NCBI RefSeq assembly: GCF_000388065.1
Contig: NW_009242978.1
Coordinates: 1,631,458-1,659,585, forward strand
Source: Fonticula alba
Lineage: Eukaryota > Opisthokonta > Rotosphaerida > Fonticulaceae
Length of the DNA stretch: 28,128 nucleotides
Direction: 5' to 3'
Part shown: positions 12,101-20,129 of the stretch, in pieces
Numbering within the stretch: the first letter of the stretch is position 1
How the letters are laid out: each line of letters begins with the position of its first letter
Position numbers and translations under genes: made by a program
The notes under the pieces: generated by a model
Told to the model about the DNA's origin: nothing
Seen by the model: only the letters and a program-made list of their open reading frames with translations
Database searches by the model: none

Positions 12101-12420
12101 GAGAGAGGGGGGGGGAGGGAGGAAGGTTCATGGAAAGGCGCGAAAGCAGGGAGGAAGCTGGTCAGAACAAGGGCGTGGCAGCGATGGCGGAGGGGCAGGG
12201 TCCAGGCGAAGCCGGAAGATGCTGCATCTGCGAGGCGTACTGTCAGTGCAGCGCTGGAGGAGGCTTCGGAGCCGGAAGCCAGGGATCGAGCGGCGAGGGT
12301 GACCGCATGGCTGGCACTGCTCGGCCCACCAGTGTGATCAGCAGTTGAGTAGAGGGCAATTACCAGACATAGCCCGACGGCCGCGGATATCACCTTTCTC
12401 GGCGACAGCCGGAGCTTCAT
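8572..12420 (-). CDS. SLC8B1: Cation/calcium exchanger, CCX/NCLX (SLC8B1) type
   Basis: Exchanges Ca2+ for Na+/Li+ (or K+/H+) across an organelle membrane: the mitochondrial inner membrane for animal NCLX, the vacuole for some relatives. The membrane used here cannot be read from sequence. Exons: 12241-12420, 11847-12077, 11386-11619, 9407-11242, 8572-9045; all joins are phase 0, giving 984 residues. Start [12 protein letters not shown] opens a signal-peptide-like hydrophobic stretch. Cys61, 71, 78 and 93 match the Cys-rich lumenal segment of NCLX/CCX proteins. Alpha repeats: GNGAPD at 151-156 and GNSVGD at 874-879, the CCX signature. Helices lie at about 100-255 and from about 620 to the end. 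Between them is a roughly 350-residue Ser/Pro-rich loop, much longer than in animal NCLX, and an EEEEEE run near residue 646. The exon 2/3 junction is ambiguous (see findings). Family assignment is firm; one-to-one orthology is inferred. Confidence 0.93.
9046..9406 (-). other. Exchanger intron 4 with a 34-nt poly-C tract
   Basis: A 361 nt intron, donor GTGCGT, acceptor CCCCGCAG, phase 0. It splits the second transmembrane half just before FLAWPAFL. On the plus strand the tract is a G run at 9102-9135. Confidence 0.85.
9102..9135. repeat. Poly-G run of 34 (poly-C on the sense strand)
   Basis: Uninterrupted G homopolymer inside exchanger intron 4. The exact length may be imprecise because homopolymers assemble poorly. 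Confidence 0.9.
11620..11846 (-). other. Exchanger intron 2 (long form) containing a hexamer repeat
   Basis: Donor GTGCGC at 11846. The acceptor giving the conserved [11 protein letters not shown] junction is an unusual A8-G at 11620. A better-looking acceptor, ATTGACAG, lies upstream in the transcript at 11785. The 165 nt between them is stop-free and in phase. Confidence 0.65.
11632..11783. repeat. Hexamer/dinucleotide tandem repeat, GTGCGT and GTGTCC type
   Basis: About 150 nt of GTGCGT/GTGTGCG units running into GTGTCC units, read as ACGCAC and ACGGAC on the minus strand. It lies between two candidate acceptors of the exchanger gene. Confidence 0.95.
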
Positions 12421-13133
12421 GTCAGAAGGACGAGCCGATGTGAGGGAGGGAGGTGTGCCAAGAGAACGGGGCAAGAAGGAGAAATGGGACGGGTGCACGA
12501 CGATCCGGAAGGAGGGGAGAGGAAAGGGGGAGGGCAGGTCTCAGGACAATTGCCAAGGACCCGGGGGGGGGAAGGGGAGGAGGAGGAGCAAGGGAGACGG
12601 GGAGAAGGAGAGAGGGGGCCGGGGAGGGGGGGGGGAGGGGCCTGGGTGAAAGGGTCACTAGCTGCAGAGAGGGCCCGGAGGGGTTGCTTTCGGGTAGGAA
12701 GAGTCTAGCGTTCAGGAAGAGGCCGCCGGGGAGTACCGCGGATTGGGAGCGCCCGTGGGCGAGCTCCCCGGGGTGAGGATGGGAGAGGGGGGGGTGCAGC
12801 TGCGAACGGGGGCGGGGGCGGGGGCTCGAGGGCGTCTCCAGTCAAGGTTCGGAGCCTCGGGCCCTCTCCAGGGAACAAGCCCCCCCCCCCCCGGGGGGAG
12901 GGGGTGGACGAGGCCGCGATCCTTGCTCGAACTGTTGTGGGAGGGGGAAAACGGTCGCCGGGACCTCGTTCGGGCGACGTGCGGCCGTGTGTTGTTCGCG
13001 CGTGGGTGCATATGCTTGGCCCCTGCCGGAACGCGGGGCCCGGGCGATCCCCTGTCGGTGAGCAGACAAACTCGTGGACCCTCGGGGGGGGGGGGGAGGA
13101 TGGGGGATGGGGAGGGGGCCCTTGTGCTGGCAA

Positions 13134-13158
13134 AAACAACAACAACAACAACAACAAC
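13134..13158. repeat. (AAC)n trinucleotide repeat
   Basis: About eight AAC units in the divergent intergenic region. Confidence 0.9.
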
Positions 13159-14327
13159 CGTCCTCAGAAGAGACCTCCGGCCGGGCGGAGGAGGCCCGGC
13201 CGAAGGATATTTCAACAACCGACAGCCGGAGCGCCAAGCGCCCAGGTATCCCCTCCCCCGCGCACGAATGACCGCACACTTGGTGCGCGAAGAAAAGATC
13301 CGAACTAGCCCCCTGCCCTGGACCTGCCATGGTCTGGATGAAAGAGCACCGCCCCGCAGCTCGGGTGGCCTCAGTACCGAGAGATAATCGCCCACGGTGA
13401 TTGCATGATCGGCAAGAGAGACACCGAGCCGCCATGCGTGCGAAGACCATGGACGAATGCTCTCAGCTGAAGGCTCGCTGGACCCGCCCCCCGCCCGTGC
13501 CCTCGCCCGTGCCCCCCCCCCCACCTGGTCCCAAGAGTCGGGATGCGCGCACACCGACGTCCGCGAGTTCTCCCGCGTGCACACGCGTACCTAGCGCGGG
13601 TTGGCGGTGCCCGGCGAGCCGCGGGGGACCGCCGGGGAACGCGCGGTCCCGGGCCGGGGGCCAGTACCCCGCGGTCCGCTGGTTGTTTGGAACCATGCAC
13701 AAGGGACCCGGGCCGGGATGACCCACGAAGCCGATTATACTCACGCCCCTTCCCATGCTTCGATTTTACGCGCGGAAGCCTCAAAAAGCTCCCCCAGCGT
13801 GGGAACCAGATATCATATCGTGCCGTGGTTCACGTGGGTGCTCGTGACCAGCTTGGCCATGGAGGGGTTGCGGAATCGAGTCACCCTGCAGTCACCGAGC
13901 TCCGTGGGTGGGCCCGAGCCGAGGGGCGGTCGACTCCGGGAGGGGGGGCGCCGCGCCGGGGCAAGGCCGGCAGGCGTGGAGCATGTGTGCTCGGGTGGCC
14001 TCGGTTGGGGTGGAGCCGCCGGAGCCCGCTGGCGGACCGCCGGGGGGGGAGGAGGGGGTGACTGCCAGGGGCGGGGGGCACCCGCGGGTGCCAAGCCGCC
14101 ATCAGCAGGGGCGGCGAGGGGGGGGGGGCGGGGCGCACTCATCTCACAGACATCAGACCAAGCAGCTGGGCTTCGCGGGACCCGGGCCTCGGGGACCCGA
14201 CGTCGAGGGGGGCGGGGGCGGAGGCGGGGGCGGGGGAGGCAGGCCGAACCCCCCGCGGGATGGAAGCCGAGCAGACGACCGCAGCCGTTCAGGGCGATCA
14301 GGCCAGATCCACGGCCTGAGAGACGGC

Positions 14328-14622
14328 NNNNNNNNNNNNNNNNNNNNNNNNNNNNNNNNNNNNNNNNNNNNNNNNNNNNNNNNNNNNNNNNNNNNNNNNN
14401 NNNNNNNNNNNNNNNNNNNNNNNNNNNNNNNNNNNNNNNNNNNNNNNNNNNNNNNNNNNNNNNNNNNNNNNNNNNNNNNNNNNNNNNNNNNNNNNNNNNN
14501 NNNNNNNNNNNNNNNNNNNNNNNNNNNNNNNNNNNNNNNNNNNNNNNNNNNNNNNNNNNNNNNNNNNNNNNNNNNNNNNNNNNNNNNNNNNNNNNNNNNN
14601 NNNNNNNNNNNNNNNNNNNNNN
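14328..14622. other. Assembly gap (295 N)
   Basis: Run of N joining two contigs. Open frames crossing it are meaningless. Confidence 0.99.
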
Positions 14623-15121
14623 CCCCCCCCGGCCCCGCCTTCCCGTCCCTCGGAGGCAGGGCAAGGGGGAGAAACCCCGTGGGAGCGTCGTGTGGCGAGC
14701 GCCGGAGCCCCCCTGGGGCTGGCCGGGTCCAAGGGCGGAGACCGATGCCGGATGCGGGTGTGCGGCGTATTTGCTGGATTTTATATTCTCCCCTTATGTC
14801 CCGGAACGAGAGCCGGCCATTCTCGGCCCCGTCCTCGGCAGCAGCCCTCGCTCGTGCGGGCGAGCTGGCTTCACCTGGACCGCGTGAGCCTCGCGCCGGC
14901 CTTGATCCTGGGCCTTGGCTCCCGGCGCCCCTCGCCCACCGGGCCAAAGCGCGCGGCGGCGCCCAAACGTCCAGCGTGCGCCCCCCCCCCACCCGGACCT
15001 TGTCTCGCGTCCGGCGGGAGCCACCGGCAGGGGCCCCCGGCCCTCCGTGGCCCCATTCCGCCTGGCCCCCGGCCGGGAGCGCCGCCGGCCCAACACGCTC
15101 ATGCATGTGCCTGTGTGCCTG

Positions 15122-15190
15122 TGCCTTGCGTGTCTGTCGGTCTGTCGGTCTGTCTGTCTGTGTGTGGCTGTGTGTGTGATTATGTGATTG
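15122..15190. repeat. TCTG / TG microsatellite
   Basis: Imperfect TCTG/TCGG units passing into TG units, in the divergent intergenic region. Confidence 0.85.
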
Positions 15191-15557
15191 TGCCGTGAGT
15201 GGGCTCGCCCGGGGGACCGGTTTAGGGGGTGACAGGGCGCCGTGGTTGGTTGGCCCCACCCCCGGGTGCATTGGGGGTGTCTGCCTGAGGCCGCTGTCCG
15301 CCGGCAGAATGGTCTTGATCCAGCCCTGTCCGGGGGATCTCCGCGGCCGTGTATTTCCCTCGTCCCCAGTGTCCCCCCTGCCTGCGAGACTCTCTGTCCC
15401 TCTCATGCCCGGCTTTTCCCAGGGCTTCGGGCGTGCCGGTCTCTTCCGGAGCTTTGGTGGCTTGGGAGACACGGGCCCAGGGGAAGAGCAAGAAAAGGGC
15501 CTCGCGCCTCCCTGCCAGGCTGGGACTGGTCCCGTCGTGTGGAGGCCCTTCGCGTGC

Positions 15558-15589
<32 letters not shown>
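15558..15589. repeat. (CA)n(CG)n microsatellite
   Basis: CA units followed directly by CG units. Alternating purine-pyrimidine DNA of this type can adopt Z-form (general knowledge). Confidence 0.9.
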
Positions 15590-15715
15590 CTCTCTTGCTA
15601 CCCCCCGAGGCGGGGTCTTCCGGGCGATCCGTTGTCCGTTCGCCGGCTGTCGACTGGCAAGAGGGAGCTCCTACCATACCTCCATGCTCGTGCTCGCGGG
15701 GAGACCAGCGACCCA

Positions 15716-15744
15716 CCCCCCCCCCCCCCCCCCCCCCCCCCCCC
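15716..15744. repeat. Poly-C run of 29
   Basis: Uninterrupted C homopolymer about 310 nt upstream of the start codon of the FGDF protein gene, on its sense strand. Confidence 0.9.
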
Positions 15745-16055
15745 GCTCCCCCGCCTGGCTCAGGGGCTGTTCAAGTGGGGCGCGGCCGCGACCAGCTCCG
15801 GCTTGCGGCCTTTGCCAATCTGCCCTTCCTCCCCCCCCCCTTCGGTCCCCTCCCTGCCCTCCTCCTCCCTACTTCTCTCATTGGCTCCTCCCTCCCCCTC
15901 CCCCTGCCTCGCCCTTGTTCCTCGCGCTAGTCTAGATCGCTCGCCTGCACGCCGACACACTCCCACTGCCGGCGCCGCGTCGCCCCTTCTCCTCCTGTCC
16001 CCTCCACACACCCCTCCCCCTCGCTGCCCAGCCCCTGCCGAGCGACCTCCACCCG

Positions 16056-19000
16056 ATGAACAGCGGACCGCCCTCTCCATGCCGCGGCTCAGATGATCTC
16101 CCCCTCTCATGCTCCGAGCAGGACCCCCAGTGCGCGCCCTCGCTAGGCAAGGCCCCGCCAGCCGGGAGCCTGGGCGAGGCCGCTCCTGCGCCGGCTGTCC
16201 CGGATAAGGAGAGGTACCCAGGCCCCTTGCCTCCCTCCTACCCACCTGCACCTGCCGATCTCCCTCCTGCTCTTCGCTCTTTGCTTTGGTCCCGCCACTG
16301 ACAGCCCAAATGGCTCCAGCCATGATTCCCTCCTGACCGTGGTGGAGGAGCCCTCCGAGTCTGAGGAGTCTGCCGAGCTGGCGATCTCCGGAGGCAGCAT
16401 GGCCGATGCGCTGACCCCCGCCACCAGCCAGGACACCGAGATTGCGGACGCTTTCTGCGGTGATGCCTTCGGGGGCTTTGCTTCGGGTCCTCCTTCCCCC
16501 GTTGGGGCCTCCCCGGCCGACAGTGTGGCCTCCATCCGGGAGCCTGGCCATGGCGAGCTCACATCATCCCTGGATGGGGCTCCCCAGGTGACTGGGGCCA
16601 TCCAAGTTGGTGCCGGCCTCGATGCCCTTGACTCCGGCGAGGCGGCTCCGGCGCCCGGTGTCGCTGGCGCCCCGGAGGCGACTGGTGCTGCCGATCGCTC
16701 GGGAGATGTGATGGCCGGTGACAAGGTGGACTTTGGGGACTTCGATTTGGAGTCTGCCTCTTTGAACCCCATGTCTGTGGATATCCAAGTGGCTGATGCC
16801 GATGCCGATGCCGATGCTGCTGCTGCCGATGCTGCTGCTGCCGATGCTGCTGCTGCCGATGAGGGTGATGATGCTCCCGCCAGCGACATCGACATCACCG
16901 GCGCCGGGGTCGATGGGGCTCATGCCATAGTCGGCTCTGGGGCTGGCGACACCGCCGAAGTCTTGGCTCTTCAAGCCGAAGACACCATCGATCCGGGGGA
17001 TATCGCCATCCCGGTGGATCCGATGTGTGTTGGTGTGTCTGATGTCACCCCCGTCAAGGTCCCTGAGGCCGTCTCCCCCCCTGTCCCTATGCATGCTGCT
17101 GCCGACGTTGTCGACTCGACTGGTGATGGGTGCGACGGTGGGAGCGGCCTTTCATTGGATGCCGGCGATGCCCCCGTCACGGATGTCTTCACCGACCTCA
17201 CTACCCCCGCCCAGGTTGCCGAGCTGGACGATGACAAGGATGACTTTGGGGACTTCGGATCTGAAGGGGGCGAGTCTTACTCACCCGGCGAGGAGGAGGC
17301 CCCTCACTCATCCCCTGATGTTGACGACGACGATGAGGACGACGACAACGACGACGACGACGACGGCACCCCCGATGCCGAGGTGACAGACATCTCCGGT
17401 GAGAACACCTTTGGTGATTTTGGCGCCGACTGCATGCCTGTGGCAATCTCGCCAGACACCAACATCACCGATGCCCTTGAGAAGGATGACTTCGGGAGCC
17501 CCCACACCGATCCCATTTCCGTGGCTGGCACGGTGTCGGATGTTGAGATCGCCGACAATGATGTCCCGAAGGGGGATGACTTCTTTGGCGGTTTTGGTGA
17601 CCAGCCGCCAGCCAGTGTGGCCGCCTCTCCGGATGCCGATATAACCGACGCCTTCGGCAACGATGACGCCTTCGGCAACGATGATGCTTTCGGAAGCTTT
17701 GGCTCCAATGATGCATCGAGCGTCGCCGCCGCCGCCGTCACCACCGTCGCCTCGGGCGATTCCTTTTTTGCCACGTCTGCCTCTGCACCATCGTCAGCTG
17801 CTCCTGCCGCGGACTTTGGCGACTTTGGTGACTTCGGGGATTTTGCCCCCTCGGTGGGCTCTTCGTCGACGTCCTCCTCCTCCACTGTCATCCCCACGGC
17901 CCCGTCCTTCGCCTCGGCTGCCGACAGCAACTTCGGCGACTTCTTCGACACCGCGGCCCCGGGAAGTGCCATGCCCTCTCACGATGGCTCTTTTGATGAT
18001 CACTTCTCCGACTTCGGTGACACCTCCGGCGCCTTTGGCAGCTTCGACGATGCCGGTGCTGGCGACGCCTTTGGTGATTGGGGCTCCATGTCAGTTGCCC
18101 CGGCTGGCACTCCCTCGGCTGGCACTGCTGCTGCTGCCGCCCCGGCAGCCGTTCACCTGCCCCCCTCATCGGTATGTTGCTGCTTGCATTTGTGTGTGGC
18201 TCATTCTCCATGCGCCATTTGTGCCCGTTTCCCCGTGTGCCCCACCTGGCATGTTGCTGATCCATCCTCTTGTGTGTCCCTTGGGATGTAGCCGCCCGCC
18301 CCGGCGATTTCCCTCCAGCAGCTGGCCGACGTGGACTTCGTGACTTCCTATCTTTCGTCTCCCTCCCCCTCGAGGCCAAGCTCGCCTGGGGGCGATCGCT
18401 CTCCTCGTGGCGCCGCCGGCGGGTCCCCCCGGCTGGCCAAGGCGGCTCAGCCGCATCTTCCTCCCTTCAGACCCTTCTCGCGGCTTGCTCGGCCCGAGCA
18501 CGAGCGACTGTCGAATGCCCTGGCGCACTTCTCCGATGTCCTTCACAAAAGCCACAGCCAGAAGGCTGCCCTTCTGCCTGCCTGCCCTTTCTCGCTCACA
18601 CACGGCACCGCGCTCTTCCCGGTGGGTAACTCCGGCTCGGCTCGGCGTCGTTGCATCCATTACCTGCCCGGGGTTCCGGCGCGAGACAACAGTTCCCTTA
18701 CTGGCTACCTGCTGGCCAGCAGTCTGGCACACCGGATCCTGGTTCGTTTGAATTCCGCCGGCGCCTTCTCTCTCTCTCTCTCTCTCCCCACCATTTCGGC
18801 CCTACTTCCTCTTTTCTGCCTGCCACGCAATCCCTGTGCTCGTGCCTAACATACCCGCCCGTCTCCTGGACTTGGATGTGTTCTCCTCTTCAGATTTCGG
18901 CGAATGTCTACCACACCCAATCGCCGCTTCTTGCCCCAGCAGCCGTCCCGGCAGCCGGTGCCTCGGCGGCCGCCGCCCATCCGAAAGTCGCGAAGACCAC

Positions 19001-19283
19001 CACCCCTCCCCCTGCCACCAAGGCATCCTCCTCGCCGCCGGCGTCCTCCCCTGGCGCTGGATCTCCCGCAACACCCACGGCAGCGCCGCCTGCCACCCCC
19101 CCGGGGTCGAGCCCCACCGCGCGTGGTATTCAGTCCACCTCCACTGCCCAGGTGGTGGATGCATTCTCCCCACAGTGTCTATCTTTGTTGAGCTCCATTC
19201 CCACTCTCTCCGGGCAGTATCTCTATCCGGCCGAGCTCCTGTCGGGGCAGACCGGGCCGATTGCGCTGGATTTCGACTTCTAA
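16056..19283 (+). CDS. FGDF-repeat clathrin-adaptor accessory protein, aftiphilin/synergin-like
   Basis: Likely a cytosolic accessory protein binding the ear domains of AP-1 or GGA adaptors. Exons: 16056-16213, 16305-18171, 18292-18741, 18894-19283. Phases agree (2, 0, 0), giving 954 residues; start MNSGPPSPC. Residues about 65-675 are acidic, Asp/Ala/Gly-rich and probably disordered. FGDF begins at residues 196, 367, 422, 557, 560, 563 and 596, and FGDW at 642. This matches the known gamma-ear consensus (aromatic-G-P/D/E-aromatic or Leu/Met) found in aftiphilin, gamma-synergin and epsinR. The C-terminal 280 residues have more order: a RPEHERLSNALAHFSDVL helix, then near the end LSSIPTLSGQYLYPAELL, which recalls the aftiphilin C-terminus (from memory, weak). 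The product name is inference; the gene and motif array are directly seen. The 18742-18893 intron has a CCTAAC branch-like site. Confidence 0.8.
16796..16863 (+). repeat. Coding Asp-Ala / Asp-Ala4 repeat
   Basis: GATGCC units followed by three GATGCTGCTGCTGCC units encode DADADAD then DAAAA repeats within the disordered part of the FGDF protein. Confidence 0.9.
18172..18291 (+). other. Intron 2 of the FGDF protein gene
   Basis: 120 nt, donor GTATGT, acceptor GATGTAG, phase 0. Its length is a multiple of three and the only in-frame stop is the acceptor TAG itself. Confidence 0.8.
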
Positions 19284-20129
19284 GCCGGTGAGAGCCGCAC
19301 GAGACATGCGCGTGCCAAATGCTGATGGAGCCGAGACTGCGCGGATCAAATACAATCGGTTCAAAAAGTATCCATGCTTGGCGTGGGGCGTGTGTGCCTG
19401 GATATCTGTGCGAGGTGTGCTCCATGTGTCCTGCGCCCCTGCCTCCCGCGCCTTTGCCGCCCCTCTGCCCGTGAAAGTGAGTCTCAATAGACACCGGGGG
19501 AACCTTCTTGGCCTTTTGTTTTCTTTTCCTCCCCTCTCTCTCCGTTCGCCGTCGGTGCCTCTTTCTCGGTCCCGGAGGCACGCCGGCCTGCTGGGCCGAC
19601 AGAAAACCGGCACCGGCAATATCAAGCATGACCAGACCATGTGACCGGCCAGATCGAAGACGATTCTGAGATTTCTTTTGCATTGTTCTGGAGGGGCAGC
19701 GCGGGCGGCTTTCCCCGGTCGCCCAAAAATCATGGCTCTTCCCAAGGCCCTTCGTCGGCGCGGGGGAGGGGGGGTGGGGGGGGGAGGCGGCGGCCAATGC
19801 CCCGCCCTCTGTACAGGGTTTGTGCAGGGACGCGGTATCATGAACACAACAAGCAAGAGCCCCTGTTCCGGCTGGTGGGCCTGCGTTTGCGGCTGCTATT
19901 TGTTTGCTTCCTCGCGCCCTCCCTGCCTGTTTGTCTGTTGGTCGGTCCGGCTGCATGACGCACGTACATGGACATCCTCCTCTGGGTGGTGTATTTTTCG
20001 GAGCGACCCCTCTTCCCCACCAAAAGTGCCCTTAGCCACCTGTAGCTGTCCCCCCCTCCCCCCCCCCCCCCCCCTCCCCCCTTCTCTTCCTACTCTGCCA
20101 CGCCCTCCTCTTTCTCCACCGCCTTCCCG
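19284..20129. other. Intergenic between the FGDF protein gene and tepsin
   Basis: 846 nt holding the 3' end of the first gene and the promoter of tepsin. No AATAAA is seen on the plus strand. The last 120 nt are strongly pyrimidine-rich, with C runs at about 20050-20080, like the leader of the neighbouring gene. No further gene is supported. Confidence 0.55.
20050..20085. repeat. Interrupted poly-C tract upstream of tepsin
   Basis: C runs broken by single T residues, about 50-80 nt before the tepsin start codon, on the sense strand. Confidence 0.85.

Larger units (their letters stand above)
12421..16055. other. 3.6 kb divergent intergenic region, no gene supported
   Basis: This region separates the start of the exchanger gene (minus) from the start of the FGDF protein gene (plus), so it should carry both promoters. 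The exchanger side is pyrimidine-rich on the minus strand and the other side is pyrimidine-rich on the plus strand. It contains an AAC repeat, a 295-N gap, TG/TCTG and CA/CG microsatellites and a C29 run. Long frames here lack recognisable domains and overlap on several frames, as expected of GC-rich non-coding DNA. No tRNA B-box, 5S rRNA, U6 or SRP RNA pattern was recognised by eye. Confidence 0.6.

Noticed and set aside
11628-12131. Short-unit tandem repeat at 11632-11783 as a CRISPR-like array
   Set aside because: Units are 6 nt with no spacers, in a eukaryotic gene; it is a microsatellite.
13735-13910. Possible structural RNA gene (tRNA, snRNA or SRP-like)
   Set aside because: No tRNA B-box, U6 or U5 signature, or SRP domain IV motif could be matched; only GC-rich hairpin potential. 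A covariance-model search (Infernal/Rfam) would decide.
14775-14795. TATA-like TTTTATATTC
   Set aside because: It is an isolated A/T patch more than 1.2 kb from the nearest start codon, with no supporting elements.
13601-14887. Long open frames crossing the N gap
   Set aside because: They exist only because N is read as open. Both sides are GC-rich low complexity, open on several frames at once.
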